This document shows, in pieces, positions 1-10,894 of a stretch of DNA of 64,000 nt. Under the pieces are notes generated by a model. That model was not told where the DNA came from. It searched no databases and saw nothing but the letters and a program-made list of their open reading frames with translations. Each line of letters begins with the position of its first letter. Within the stretch, counting starts at the first letter, position 1. The translations under genes and the position numbers were made by a program. Origin of the DNA: Hemerocallis citrina (taxonomy: Eukaryota > Streptophyta > Magnoliopsida > Asparagales > Asphodelaceae); NCBI GenBank assembly GCA_017893485.1, contig CM030362.1, forward strand, positions 36,711,565-36,775,564, written 5' to 3'.

Positions 1-138
1 GTTCGAGATGTGATCTCGGAAGGCAAGGTTGCCGTGAAGAAGATTGGTACCGAATCGAATCCGGCCGATATGCTCACAAAGCCTCTTCCAATTGCAAAGT
101 TCAAGCTTTGTTCAAGTTTGATGTCGGTTTGTTTCTAG
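1..138 (+). CDS. Copia polyprotein, C-terminal RNase H end (partial)
   Basis: The frame starting at base 1 is open for 45 codons to TAG at 136-138. It contains the typical Copia C-terminal stretch with NPADMLTKPL, which ends the RNase H domain; the family usually reads ADxLTKxL here. There is no stop in the visible part. Only the last domain is present because the window begins inside the gene. Confidence 0.8.
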   Translation, partial: VRDVISEGKVAVKKIGTESNPADMLTKPLPIAKFKLCSSLMSVCF

Positions 139-243
139 CTAGTTTGAGCTAGTTTTGTTTCTAGCATGTTGCTAGTTTGTTTTAGGTTATGTTGGTTTTA
201 TGTTTTAGTTTGTTTTAGATGCAATTTGGTTCAAGGTGGAGAT

Positions 244-440
244 TGTTATGTTATGACCCAAATTGCCCTTAGGGCCCATTGGGCTTAGTATCTTCATATA
301 TGTAATACTTAGAATCAAATGAATACTAATCAACATTTTTGCCCTAATTTCTCTCTTACACACAGCCGGCTCTTCTTCTTCCTCTCTTCTCTTCCATCTT
401 CTCAAACCCTAACAACCCACAACCCATTCAAATCCTAACA
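244..440 (+). repeat. 3' LTR of the Copia element (197 bp)
   Basis: It runs from TGTTATG to CCTAACA, so it has TG...CA ends with a 5-base inverted terminus (TGTTA/TAACA), directly after a polypurine tract. It contains a run of CT-rich sequence near 345-395. At 197 bp it is short for Copia. Confidence 0.75.
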
Positions 441-610
441 ATATATATATATAAAGAGGAGGTGTACTAGAATGGAAGGATTACTAGAAAGTCTGATTTA
501 GCTCATATGGATTTGATTTGTTATGGATTTATTAATAAAATATAGTGGCCATATTTTACATTTTTATAAAAATAAATAAATTAATTAATCCAGCTCTTTG
601 ATTTTGGGAT

Positions 611-1354
611 TGTTAGGGAAACAACCAGTACAATGACACTATTTGTTTGAAAATTAGCAGAACTCTTTCCTTTCAATGATCTTATTAAGTTATTCGATGC
701 AATCAACACAAACTATCAAACACATATAAAATCATACTAAACACACAAAAACACACACTGGTTTGTCCCGATTGGGGCTTTCGCCTTATTCCAAAGAGAA
801 GAAACCAGAGATGTTATTCAACTAGAGAAGATACAAGAATATTATAATTCTCACCACGACCCTCTCACAAGCCTCACTAGCAAGTACTAGTTGTTTACAA
901 TTAGAGAACCTATCAAACTCTATCTTCAATGAAGTACTCTCTCTCTGTGTGGCTCTCAATGGAGGCCAATAACAACAATATATAGAGATCTAGAGGAACC
1001 GTAGTTTGATATTATGATACAATATTCATTGGATATTACAGAAGAGATAACCTTACGATAAGAACCACACGATCTGACTTAAAGACGAAGTTGGGCTTCT
1101 TACAAATTAGCCAGACCTGAGTCCAAAACCCATCAGTGTCGCGAATGGTCGACCGTCCAATAAGACCAATTGACTGTCCTCCTCGCAGGAAGACCCCGTG
1201 CAGGGGACGGTCGACCACACCCCAAGGTCGGTTTACCGCATCCTGCTATTGCTGCTGCTGCTGAGTGTTTCCTTCTCTATCTTCAACCATCTCGGTTCTT
1301 TCATCGTCTCGTCGTCTTTGTATCCAACATAGTATGTAAGACATAAACCCAACA
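611..1354 (-). repeat. 3' LTR (in element orientation) of the gag-only Copia element
   Basis: It starts TGTTAGGGAAAC and ends ACCCAACA on the plus strand, 744 bp. It aligns along its length with 2947-3680 and, inverted, with 3681-4402. Shared blocks include TTTCGCCTTATTCC, the AACTAGAGAAGATACAAGAAT block, and a GCTGCTGCTG tract near the end. Confidence 0.85.
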
Positions 1355-2351
1355 ATCTCACCTTGGATTGCATGCTATGAATCCGCACCTATGTGATTTA
1401 AAACCTTTTAGACTCTTTTATTCTCCTTTTGCAAATAACTTAGTTCTGTTGCTTCTTTTGCTAGTTGAATCTACCTCCACCTATTTTTCATACATTGTAT
1501 GCCTCCCTCAAGGGCACACTCCAGTAGATGTAATCATGAAGGTGCCTCCCTCCACACGAACTCCATTTACCTCAAGGCTCTCTCCACCTTATGATGAGGT
1601 TCAAACGTCGTAGTATTGCTCAGATGATTCTAGTGACGGCAAACTAGATAGTGTTTTAAGAACAATGAGCTTCAAACCATTTGGCTAAGGTTTCCTGTTC
1701 CTCCAAAACTGCTAGAGGTTGTGCTGACTTTGCTTAATCATCCTCTCACCCTTCATCACCTTACAATAACTTTTCCAAATTTATTAAACTCCACCTGGAT
1801 CTGTGAACCTGCACTCCATAGCTTCAAGAGTTCTCATGGATAAAAAGGCTCTGTTTCATCAAAGGAATATGCATGCTCTCCTCTATTGTGTGTCCCCTTC
1901 CGTTTGTCTTCTTCGACTCTACTGTTCTCTCACATCCAACTTCACAAGTCTTATCAATCTTTATTATCACACAATGACATGATTCAAACTTGTAAGTAAA
2001 GGCCATAACTTCACAAATCTTGTCAATCTTCGTTCTCACATAACAACATTATGCAAACTTGTAAGTAGAAACTATTTTTCTCTTGGAACAAACTTGAAAA
2101 GAACTAACTGAATCAAAAGAACAACCGAAATCCACTTCTAAAGAACTTAATACAAAAGCATTGTTTAAGTTATTACCTGATTCAGCGGCACTGGATTTGA
2201 TGCCCCTCTGACTTAACTTCTTGCAACAGTCTCTCATGTAATGCTCAATCTCTTTGCACTAGTGGCCATGGATCTTACCCCAACATACATTTTCTCTTCC
2301 ATTTGAAGTACAAACCACCTCCAAGTGACTCACAGAAGTTGACGAAGATTT

Positions 2352-2878
2352 CTAACTCTCCTTCCTAAGTGCATTCTCCTCCAACTCTTTGATCATACCT
2401 GATATGGAAAACTTTTTCTTGGTACATTTCTTGCCTAGCACGGTTATCATGTTTGATGAATTTGGTGATGAATATATCAAATTAAAAGCTTTTAGATCAT
2501 CTGCGTTGAACGCCCTCAGTTTAGATAACTTCATATTGAACTCCATATGATCTAGAAGAGAGGTACTTTCCTTCATTGAGTAACCCCACAACTTTTCATC
2601 TGGTACATCTGACTCAGTAATGACGATACTGAGTAGTCAGTTCTGAATCTTGCCCAAAGACTCGTCGATCTTCTCATATACCTAATTTCGTTCGTCGATG
2701 ACATAAGATTAAACTCAAGGCTTCTAAATAAATCTCCTCTAAATTCTCCTGCTTTGTTTCGATTGGTCTCCCTTTATCTCTTTCTAGGACTAGATCCAAG
2801 TTCTGTTAAACCGATGCTTCATGCATGTCCTCCTTCTAGAGATCAAAGTTGATCTTGCCTTCGAACCGCTTTATCTTC
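2352..2878 (-). pseudogene. Decayed Copia gag remnant
   Basis: Reading leftward from about 2878, the translation begins MKIKRFEGKINFDL then stops. This matches the start of Copia gag proteins, where a KFDGxNF..WK motif is usual. Further on, at 2591-2352, the sequence reads MKESTSLLDHMEF...KLSKLRA, like the central UBN2/gag region of Copia. Several stop codons and probable frame changes lie between. It would have coded the nucleocapsid precursor; it cannot do so now. The assignment rests on recognised motifs only. Confidence 0.6.
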
Positions 2879-2932
2879 ATGATATGATCTGCCAGATTCT
2901 CCTAGGAACTCAAACAAACCCTTGAACCTGAA

Positions 2933-2944
2933 GCTCTGATACCA
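2933..2944 (-). promoter_or_regulatory. Primer-binding site, initiator methionine tRNA type
   Basis: The minus strand reads TGGTATCAGAGC, two bases from the inner end of the LTR. It is the classic Copia primer-binding motif and fixes the orientation of the element. Confidence 0.85.
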
Positions 2945-2946
2945 AT

Positions 2947-3273
2947 TGTTAGGAAAATAAGCAATACAATAACACCGCTTGTTAGGGAATTTGCAGAACT
3001 GTTCCATTTCGATGATCTTATTGAATTATTCGTTGCAATCAACACAAACTACCAAGCACATAGAAGATCATACCAAATACACTAAAGCACATACAAATTT
3101 GTTCCGGTTGGAGCTTTCGCCTTATTCCGGGAAGAAGAAACCAGAGATGTTATTCGACTAGAGAAGATACAAGAATATTACAATTCTCACCACGACCCTC
3201 TCACAAGCCTTTCTAGTAAGAACTAGTTGTTTACAATTTGAGAACCTATCAAACTCTGCCTTCATTAAAGTAC

Positions 3274-3313
<40 letters not shown>

Positions 3314-3680
3314 CTATCAATGGAGGTCAATAACAAAAATATATAGAGATCCTGAAAAACCCTAGTTTGATATCTTAATACAATACAGAAGAGATAACTC
3401 TATGATAAGAGCCACATAATATGTGGGCTTCTTACGAATCAGCCAGACTTGAGCCCAAAATCCATCAGCACCGCAAACGACCGAACATCCAATAAGACCG
3501 GTTGACTGTCCTCCTTGTAGGAAGACCTTGTACAGGGGACCGTTGACCGCACCCCAAGGTCGGTAGATCGAAACCTGCTACTACTGCTACTGCTGACTGT
3601 TTCCTTCTCTATTTTCAACCATCTCGATTATTCTATCATCTCATCACCTTTGTATCCAACATAGTATGCGAGACATAATT
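2947..3680 (-). repeat. 5' LTR (in element orientation), joined head-to-head to another LTR
   Basis: It starts TGTTAGGAAAAT next to the primer-binding site. It contains a (CT)n microsatellite at about 3272-3311. The expected end ACCCAACA is missing: after AGACATAA comes TT and then TGTTGGGTTTATGTCT, which is the start of the same LTR in reverse orientation. Confidence 0.8.
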
Positions 3681-4402
3681 TGTTGGGTTTATGTCTTGCA
3701 TACTATATTGGATACGAAGACGATGAGACGATGGAAGAATCGAGATGGTTGGAGATAGAGATGAAAACAATCAGCAGCAGCAGCAGGTTCCAATCGACCA
3801 ACCTTGGGGTGTGGTCGATCATCCCCTGTACAGGGTCTTCCTGCGAGCAGGACAGTCGACCAGTCTTGTTGGACGGTCGACTGTCGCAGTGCTGATGAGT
3901 TTTGGGCTCGGGTTTGGCTGATTCAACTTCGTCTTTAAGTCAGATCGTGTAGCTCTTATCGTAGGGTTATCTCTTCTGTAACATCCAGTGGCTATTGTAT
4001 CAAGATATCAACTTGTTTTTTTTATAGATCTATATATATTATTGTTACTGGCCTCCATTGAGGGCCAAGAGAGAAAGTAACTCATTGAATGTTGAGTTTG
4101 ATATGTTCTCCAATTATAAACAACTAGTACTTGCTGGTGAGGCTTGAAAGATGGTCGTGATAAGAACTGTAATATTCTTATATCTTCTCTAGTTGAATAA
4201 CATTTTGGGTCATCTCCTTCGGATTATGGCGAAAGTCCCAATCGGGACAAACTTGTGTGTGTTTTGATGTGTTTGGTATGATCTTCTATATGTTTGGTAT
4301 TTTGTGCTGATTGTATCAAATAACTCAACAAGATCCTAAAAAAGGAAGAGTTCCGCTAATTCTCTAACAAGTGGTGTCGTTGTATCGCTTGTTTTCCTAA
4401 TA
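3681..4402 (+). repeat. Inverted solo copy of the same LTR
   Basis: It runs from TGTTGGGTTTATG to TTTTCCTAATA and is the reverse complement of the LTR family at 611-1354 and 2947-3680. It directly abuts the LTR at 2947-3680, giving a palindrome of about 1.45 kb. No internal region follows it, and no matching 5-bp target repeat is seen (TAATT to the left, ACTAG to the right). Confidence 0.8.
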
Positions 4403-4426
4403 ACTAGGTGTTATGCTCCTTATCTT

Positions 4427-5856
4427 TTATAGAATTATTGGATTTAATATTTTTTATTGAATGAATAAACTAGTATAATATGTAACCTATATATAGGAGA
4501 GAAGGAAAGACTAAATCAATACATTATTCAATATGGGACTAAACTAATTTCTCTCATTTATATAATATATAACACCCCCTCTCAAACTTAGTTGGTTCAA
4601 ACACATGAGTTTAGAATATTGACTCAGTTGATGTGACAGGGACGACAAACAGTGATGCAGAAACGACGCTCAAGTAGATGGTGCATGGAAGGCGCTCGAT
4701 GACGTAGGGAAGGCGCACTATTGGAGAATGTTGGGATCTCACCCCTGACTTGAGAATTGTCGTATGTTATGGAAGGAAGTGGCACACTATTGGCACATGT
4801 TGGGATCTCACCCTTGACTTGAGAATTGTCGTATGTTGTGGAAGGAAGTTGCACCCTTGACTTGAGAATTGTCCCTGAACTTAGAACTGTGATGATGTTG
4901 ATATCTCTCCCTCTCAAACTCAGTGTGAGTTTGCTGACAAACACTGTAGAAGCTGAAGGACCTGCAAGAAATTTAAAAAAAATCAAGAACTTCTCAAAGT
5001 ATGATACCATATTCTCAAAATCCAAACTAAAAAATACCAATTTTCTTTTAAAGAACTGACGCCATGGAACTGGAGGATGCAAGAGTGGGCACCAAATCCA
5101 TCAAACTCTCATCGGTATCTCTACTCTTGGGCATTCAAACAAGGAGTTTCGGGGTGTTGAGCCCCGCCTCTTGCTTGGTCTCGTCCTTCTTGTCGTAGAA
5201 CGGCTCCACTATCTCCCTCCTTAGAGTTCAGAGCCTATTCTTCCTCTTCGATCTCATCGATTTCGTCATTGATAGGGTTTTCGAGGTCTCTAGGGTTTTG
5301 GGAAATTTAGGGAAAGAGGCGGCCAGGGTTACGGGTGTGACATTTGGGGAATGTCGCGGCGGGGTAGGATTTCGGGAAGGGAGTTCGTCGGGAGTTGATT
5401 CGCCGCCGAAGGTGATGGTTAGGGGTGGTTGTTGAAAGGGGGGTAGGTTGATGATGAAGAAGACATCGGAGGAGGTGGACTTCGAGATCTGAACGGTGTT
5501 AGGGATTTCGGGGGTGGAGAGGTTGTCAGGATTAGGGTTTCGATGCAGTCATAGGTGATGTTGCGGCGAGGTATTTTAGAGATTTGATCAGGAGAGAGAT
5601 GTTGGGAGGTGGAGTGATTCCGATGAAGACGGGAACCACTCCACCTCGACGACAAAGAGAGAAAAATAGTATAAGCCTTATAGGACTATAGGCTCTAATG
5701 CCATGATAGAATTATTGAATTTATTATTTATTATTGAATTAAATAAATTAAGTATAATATGTCTCATATATATATATAAGACTGAATGAAAGACTAAACC
5801 AATACATTATTTAATATGGCACTAAACTAATCTCTCACATCTGTATAATATCTAAC
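4427..5856 (-). mobile_element. Short non-autonomous LTR element (TRIM/LARD-like)
   Basis: Two similar copies of about 150 bp (4427-4574 and 5704-5856) flank 1.1 kb of non-coding sequence. Both contain TAGAATTATTG at the left and CAATACATTATT toward the right. On the minus strand a degenerate primer-binding site (complement of GCTCTAATGCCAT, about 5691-5703) sits beside the right copy, and a polypurine tract (complement of CACCCCCTCTC, about 4573-4583) sits beside the left copy. No retroviral protein is encoded. The stretch 5160-5660 is GC-richer than the rest and has AAACCCTA-type motifs on the minus strand, so it may be captured host DNA. Confidence 0.65.
4735..4880. repeat. Tandem repeat of about 85 bp inside the short LTR element
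   Basis: The block TGGGATCTCACCC followed by TTGACTTGAGAATTGTC and a GGAAGGAAGT motif occurs almost twice in a row, with a partial third copy of the CTTGACTTGAGAATTGTC part. Confidence 0.7.
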
Positions 5857-6240
5857 CGACTTTATTTTCTGACGTACTCTCCTCGACGTAATTAAATTCA
5901 GAAAAGTCTACATGTTCAATAAATAAGCTTGACCATGCATGTATTCAAGTCTCATGAAAATTGAAAAACAACAATATTTTTTTTCGATCTCATGAGTACT
6001 TTCAAGTACTAAGTACAAGGCATAACTTGGACAAAGAAATTAAGGTTGCGTTTGGTTTGTCGTTTTGAAAACAATTTTCAGAAAACAGTTTTCTGAGAAT
6101 GAGAGTGTAGAAGCTGTTTGGTAATAATTTTTTATAAAAACAGTTTTTTGAAAATGGGAGTATAATGTATGTATAGATTTGGTTGTATGTATATACTGTA
6201 TACTACATATACTCTGATACATACATGTTGTATACATATA
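5857..6240. other. Non-coding AT-rich spacer
   Basis: No gene is visible. From 6046 there is a TTGCGTTTGGTTTGT motif followed by a small hairpin (ACAGTTTTCTGAGAATG region), the sort of sequence found at hAT-type MITE ends, but no second end could be placed with confidence. Confidence 0.4.
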
Positions 6241-6850
6241 GATACATACTGATATATAATAATATAAAATAATTTATTATAATAAACATATTTAATAATA
6301 TACATATATATAATAATATATAATAATTATAATAATATATATGTAATAATAATATATTCAAATTATATATTAAACAATTTATTATAATAATAATAAATTA
6401 TATAGTAGTAATATATAATAATAATAATATATATTATAATAATAATAGATTATTATAACAGCATATATGAAATAATTGTATATATAAAATGGTATATATA
6501 AAATAATAATATAATATAATATATATATAATAATATAATATAATAATAGTATATATAATAATAATATAATATATTAATAGTATATATAAAATAATAATAG
6601 ATTATAATAATTGTATATTATATAATAATATGAAATAATTTATTATAATAAACATATTTAATTATATACATATATAATAACATATAATAATTATAATAAT
6701 ATATATGTAATAATAATCTATTATAATTATATATTAAACAATTTATTACAATAATAATAAATTATATAATAATATATATAATAATATATAATAGTAATGC
6801 ATAATAATAATAATAATATATATTATAATAATAATAGATTATTATAATAG
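6240..6850. repeat. AT-rich repeated block made of TAATA-type motifs
   Basis: The block with AATAATTTATTATAATAAAC, ATACATATATATAATAA and TATATATGTAATAATAAT occurs at about 6260-6500 and 6630-6850, and again at about 14985-15215 beyond the large Ty3/gypsy insertion. This suggests a divergent tandem repeat with a period of several hundred bases, interrupted by that element. Confidence 0.65.
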
Positions 6851-7453
6851 TGATATGGCTAAAAATAGGATTAAATCGGGACCATTCACATCGGACACGA
6901 ATCTTAAAGCTCAGGGGTAAAACGGTAATTTCACCTACAAACGAGTCTGAAATGAGAACTGGGTCTGTCTTCGAGGCCCAATAACCCACGAACGGATCCG
7001 CCTCAACTGGGTACGGGTCCCAACCCGAAATGAATCCAGTCCATTATGATAGAATTAGGGTTTCTGATTAATACTAATCAACAGCCCTGATTCATATCTA
7101 TCCTTTCACTGGGGATTAGGGATTACATTCCTTATCTAAACACATGGATTACATGCCTAATTCGGTCCCAAAGGCGGCTATAAATACCCCCCATCCATCT
7201 CCATTAAGAGGTAATCAATCTTTTGCCAATTTACGCTCTTTCATAATCACTTCTGGTTACTGACTTGAGCGTCGGAGGGTGCGTCGCCGGGATCCATCCC
7301 GGTGTCTCGCACTTTTTGCAGGTTCACAGCAGCGGCAAGGGACCAAGTCAACAAGTTGGTGAAGGTCAACAGGTCAACAGGTTTGCCTTGTTCGTTTTCT
7401 CAAGAATCCACAAATACTATCTGTTTGCCCCCACACCAGATTCAGCGGTAACA
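6851..7453 (+). repeat. 5' LTR of the Ty3/gypsy element
   Basis: It spans TGATATGG to GCGGTAACA, 603 bp. It contains a TATA-like motif (GGCTATAAATACC, about 7176-7188). The 3' copy differs by about 17 substitutions or small indels in a manual comparison, so the insertion is fairly young. Confidence 0.9.
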
Positions 7454-7456
7454 GAT

Positions 7457-7474
7457 TGGCGCCGTCGGTGGGAA
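7457..7474 (+). promoter_or_regulatory. Primer-binding site of TGGCGCC type
   Basis: TGGCGCCGTCGGTGGGAA starts three bases after the LTR. TGGCGCC-type primer sites are common in plant Ty3/gypsy elements of the Tat/Athila group. The exact tRNA was not determined. Confidence 0.75.
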
Positions 7475-7523
7475 ACGAAAAAGCAACCTGACCTCTCTTC
7501 ATCAACGATACTAGTTTCAAGCC

Positions 7524-9230
7524 ATGCATCCAAAACATAAGGGGAAGGCAGCGGTCTCAAACCGAAGAACCACTTCCCTTCCTCCTCTCCCTCCTCCGGT
7601 TCAAGGTGCTCCTACTCAACAGGACCCTCAAAAGTCTCGGGGGGCTGCCCAGGGGGGCTCCCGTCAGAGTCATCCGAAGCAACATCCTCCTCATGACCAA
7701 GTCACGAGTCCCAATCCTTCAGTTGAATCCCTGGCTTCTCAAAGCCCTCCTGAGCGGGATCTTCGTCAAATCATTACCGACCGCCAAAAGGGGGTCGACC
7801 TTAGAACTCGCCTGAATGGATGGCGGGCCCTTGGTCGGGTCCATCAACCCGAGAACTCAGGAGCTTCAAGAATCCGAACCCCCCGACGACCGAGGACTAG
7901 AAGATCCCCTCCCCCGAGGAGGCAAAGAGAGTCCCCTCAGCGTCATCGGTAGAGAACTCATTCTCCAGTAAGCCGAGCCATACATAGAGACCGCCAAACT
8001 GGAGAGGCACCAGTCACAAGGGCAGATCTTCAAGACTTCTAAGCGACAGTCTTAAGGGCCCTCAATATTGCTCCAAAGAACGACCAGAGGCCACCTACTC
8101 ATGAACCAGCTAGGAGCCACCGCATTCGCACTCTCAGTCCTCGTCCTTCTCCAAGCTACCTTCGCCGCAGCCCCAGTCCATCCTCGTACGAAGATGAGTC
8201 TCGGGGCTCGGCAAGGTATGATCAAACAGAAGACATAGTCTACCGCTGTCTCCACGAGATGGAGAGGCGCCTCGGCCGAATTGACAAGGAAGAAGAGCAA
8301 CGGGTGATAAACCTCCATCCGAGCAGACCTCCATTCTCCCACACCATCATGGAGGCCCCCATCTCAGAAAACTTCAAGTCGCCTCATTTCGAATCGTATA
8401 CCGGGGAGTCAGACCCCGCGGATCACATAGAGAGTTTTAAAACTCTCATGATGATTTACCATGCTTCAGACGCCCTCCTCTGCAAGATCTTCCCTGCCAC
8501 GCTAAAGGGGTCTGCACGAGAATGGTACTCTCGACTCGCCCCGACCTCCATCTTCTCATTCGATCAGTTTGAAGGGCTCTTCCTTACTCATTTCGTGAGT
8601 AGCCGCCGGACCGAGAAAACGAGTGTATCTCTGGTGACCCTCAACTAAGAAAAGGGTGAACGCCTAAGGGATTACGTTCGACGCTTCACCGCCGAAGTTC
8701 GGTCCATTTCCTCCCTCAACCAATCAGTAGCCTCTGCCGCATTCGAGCGCAACGTCACTAATGCCAACCTCAGGGCATCCCTTGCCAAGAAACCTCCTCG
8801 AAACTTCTCAGAGCTCCTACTCAGGGTGGAGAAGTACATACGGGCGGAAGAGGATCTCAAACCCCTTGCTCTTGAGGAGACATCTTCCGGGAACAAATGG
8901 AAGAACACAAGTGAAGAAGGGTCCCAAAAATTCCAGAAGGACAGTAATGGCCAGCGCCGCCCGATTCCACATTTTGAGAAGTTCACTCCCCTCATTGCTA
9001 ATATAACAGAAGTTCTTATGGAGGTGGACAAGGAAGGGCTACTCCGTGCTCCCTCTAGAATGAATACACTTGGCAAGAAGAGGAACAAGGATAAGTGGTA
9101 CCGCTTTCACAGGGACCACGGCCACGACACGGATGATTGTCGGGCTCTCAAGGAGGAGATCGAAGAACTCATACAGCGGGAGCTCCTTACCAAGTTCGTC
9201 CAAAAAGATGGGGCCGAGCTTCCCCACTAA
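7524..9230 (+). pseudogene. Ty3/gypsy gag with three in-frame stops
   Basis: One reading frame from ATG at 7524 to TAA at 9228-9230 is broken by stops at 7950-7952, 8040-8042 and 8646-8648. Gag would have formed the virus-like particle around the element's RNA. The capsid part (about 8349-8800) shows SPHFESYTGESDPADHI, FPATLKGSAREWY and RLRDYVRRFTAEV, typical of the Retrotrans_gag family in plants. Near the end comes WYRFHRDHGHDTDDC, the Tat-type nucleocapsid motif, in which the usual first cysteine is a tyrosine. The N-terminal 140 codons are rich in Pro, Arg and Ser. All breaks are single stops with no frameshift, so decay is mild. Confidence 0.85.
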
Positions 9231-9489
9231 GGAGCCAACAAATGAACAGAAAGGCCCGCCGAGCTTCAAGACTCAGAACCTCCCTGCTCCTCTCAAGAGG
9301 TCTTCACCTTATCGTAGAAGTAGGATTTTGATTTTCAATAAGGCTGATACTTGTAATCCGGCCAATAGCATGTAATAATGGCTCGCCCTATTGAAGCAGC
9401 CACTTAATTTATCTTAATAAAACTTTACATTTTTTCATTGAAAATTATTGCTCTTGCTTCTCTATCTTTCCGAGTCACAACTTGCTAAA

Positions 9490-10010
9490 TGATGAGTTCG
9501 GAGTCCAGTTTCTTCTACATGGCTGCTCCCGCAACTTACTAAGCTCTTCACAACGAGTTCGGAGTCCAACACTTGGCTCGATTCCGCTTCAAATAACTTG
9601 CTCGTAAGCGAGTTAGAAGTGGTTCGCCATTCGGAATTGCTCCCATAACCGTTGAACCTCTCTAAAACGACAAGTTCGGAGTCCAACACATGGCTCGATT
9701 CTGCTTCAAATAACTTGCTCGTAAGCGAGTTAGAAGTGGTTCGTCATTCGAAATTGCTTCCACAACCGTTGAATCCCTTTAACGACGAGTTCGGAGTCCA
9801 ACACTTAGCTCGATTCTACTTCAAATTACTCGCTCATAAGCGGGTAAGAAGTGGTTCGCCATTCGGAATTGCTCCCACAACCATTGAGTCCCTCTAACGA
9901 TGAGTTCGGAGTCCAACACTTGGCTCGATTCTGCTTCAAATTACTCGCTCATAAGCGGGTAAGAAGTGGTTCGCCATTCGAAATTGCTCCCTCAACCGTT
10001 GATAACTTCA
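9490..10010. repeat. Tandem array, unit about 120 bp, four or more copies
   Basis: Each unit carries GAGTTCGGAGTCCAACAC, TGGCTCGATTCTGCTTC, a CTCGTAAGCGAGT hairpin and AGAAGTGGTTCGCCATTCG. Copies start near 9495, 9555, 9670, 9785 and 9900. It lies directly after gag in the gypsy element. Confidence 0.85.
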
Positions 10011-10015
10011 CTTAA

Positions 10016-10890
10016 ACAAGAAGTTCGGAGCTCACAACTCTCTCCTTGGGTTGCTCCTCAAACTTGTCTCCCAAATGGCTCTCTCCCAGAGTCAAGCTCT
10101 TCGCTCCGCTCACCTCCAAGGCGGACCACTTCTCAACGAGTTCGGAGCTCACAACTCTCTCCTAGAGTTGCTCCTCAAACTCGTCTCCCAAATGGCTCTC
10201 TCCTAGAGCCGAGCTCTTCACTCCGCTGGCCTCCGAAGCGGACCACTTCTCAATGAGTTCAGAGCGCAACTCTCTCCTAGAGCTCCCCCTCAAACTCGTA
10301 TCCCAAATGGCTCTCTCCTAGAGTCAAGCTCTTCGCTCCGCTCACCTCCAAGGCGGACCACTTCTCAACGAGTTCGGAGCTCACAACTCTCTCTTAGAGT
10401 TGCTTCTCAAACTCGTCTCCCAAATGGCTCTCTCCTAGAGCCGAGCTCTTCACTCCGCTCGCCTCCGAAGCGGACCTCTTCTCAATGAGTTCGGAGCGCA
10501 ACTCTCTCCTAGAGTTCCCCCTCAAACTCGTCTCCCAAATGGCTCTCTCCTAGAGTCAAGCTCTTCGCTCCGCTCACCTCCAAGGCGGACCACTTCTCAA
10601 CGAGTTCGGAGCTCACAACTCTCTCCTAGAGTTGCTCCGCAAACTCGTCTCCCAAATGGCTCTTTCCTAGAGCCGAGCTCTTCACTCCGCTCGCCTCCGA
10701 AGCGGACCTCTTCTCAATGAGTTCGGAGCACAACTCTCTCCTAGAGTTCTCCTTCAAACTCGTCTCCCAAATGGCTTTTTCCTAGAGTCAAGCTCTTCGC
10801 TCCGCTCACCTCCAAGGCGAACCTCCTCTCAACGAGTTCGGAGCTCACAACTCTCTCCTAGAGTTGCTCCTCAAACTCGTCTCCCAAACG
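10016..10890. repeat. Tandem array, unit about 117 bp arranged as alternating pairs
   Basis: Seven to eight units begin with GAGTTCGGAGC and contain ACAACTCTCTCCTAGAGTT, CAAATGGCTCTCTCC and GAGCTCTTC. Two subtypes alternate (one with CGCTCACCTCCAAGGCGGAC, the other with CTCGCCTCCGAAGCGGAC), giving a higher-order unit of about 234 bp. This is how young satellite arrays are built. Confidence 0.85.
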
Positions 10891-10894
10891 GCTC

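Larger units (their letters stand above)
1..440 (+). mobile_element. 3' end of a Ty1/copia retrotransposon, cut by the window edge
   Basis: The first bases encode the end of a Copia polyprotein. A polypurine tract (CAAGGTGGAGAT, about 232-243) follows, then an LTR that starts TGTTATG at 244 and ends CCTAACA at 440. The order RNase H, polypurine tract, LTR is diagnostic of the plus-strand 3' end of a Copia element. The 5' part lies outside the window, so neither LTR divergence nor the target duplication can be judged. Confidence 0.85.
611..3680 (-). mobile_element. Gag-only non-autonomous Copia-type LTR element
   Basis: Two direct LTRs (611-1354 and 2947-3680) flank a 1.6 kb internal region. 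Read on the minus strand, the primer-binding site (complement of GCTCTGATACCA at 2933-2944, that is TGGTATCAGAGC for initiator methionine tRNA) lies next to the LTR at 2947. A polypurine tract (CCAAGGTGAGAT, complement of about 1355-1366) lies next to the LTR at 1354. The internal region holds only a decayed gag, with no protease, integrase or reverse transcriptase. It therefore needed another element's enzymes to move. The LTRs differ at many sites, so it is old. No clear target duplication is visible, and the right LTR has lost its last bases. Confidence 0.8.

Noticed and set aside
4624..5082. Minus-strand open frame of 152 codons in the short LTR element
   Set aside because: It spans a tandem repeat and a polypurine-proximal region and shows no known domain; treated as chance.
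9490..10890. Regularly spaced repeats resembling a CRISPR array
   Set aside because: The units are contiguous tandem repeats without unique spacers, in a plant retrotransposon.
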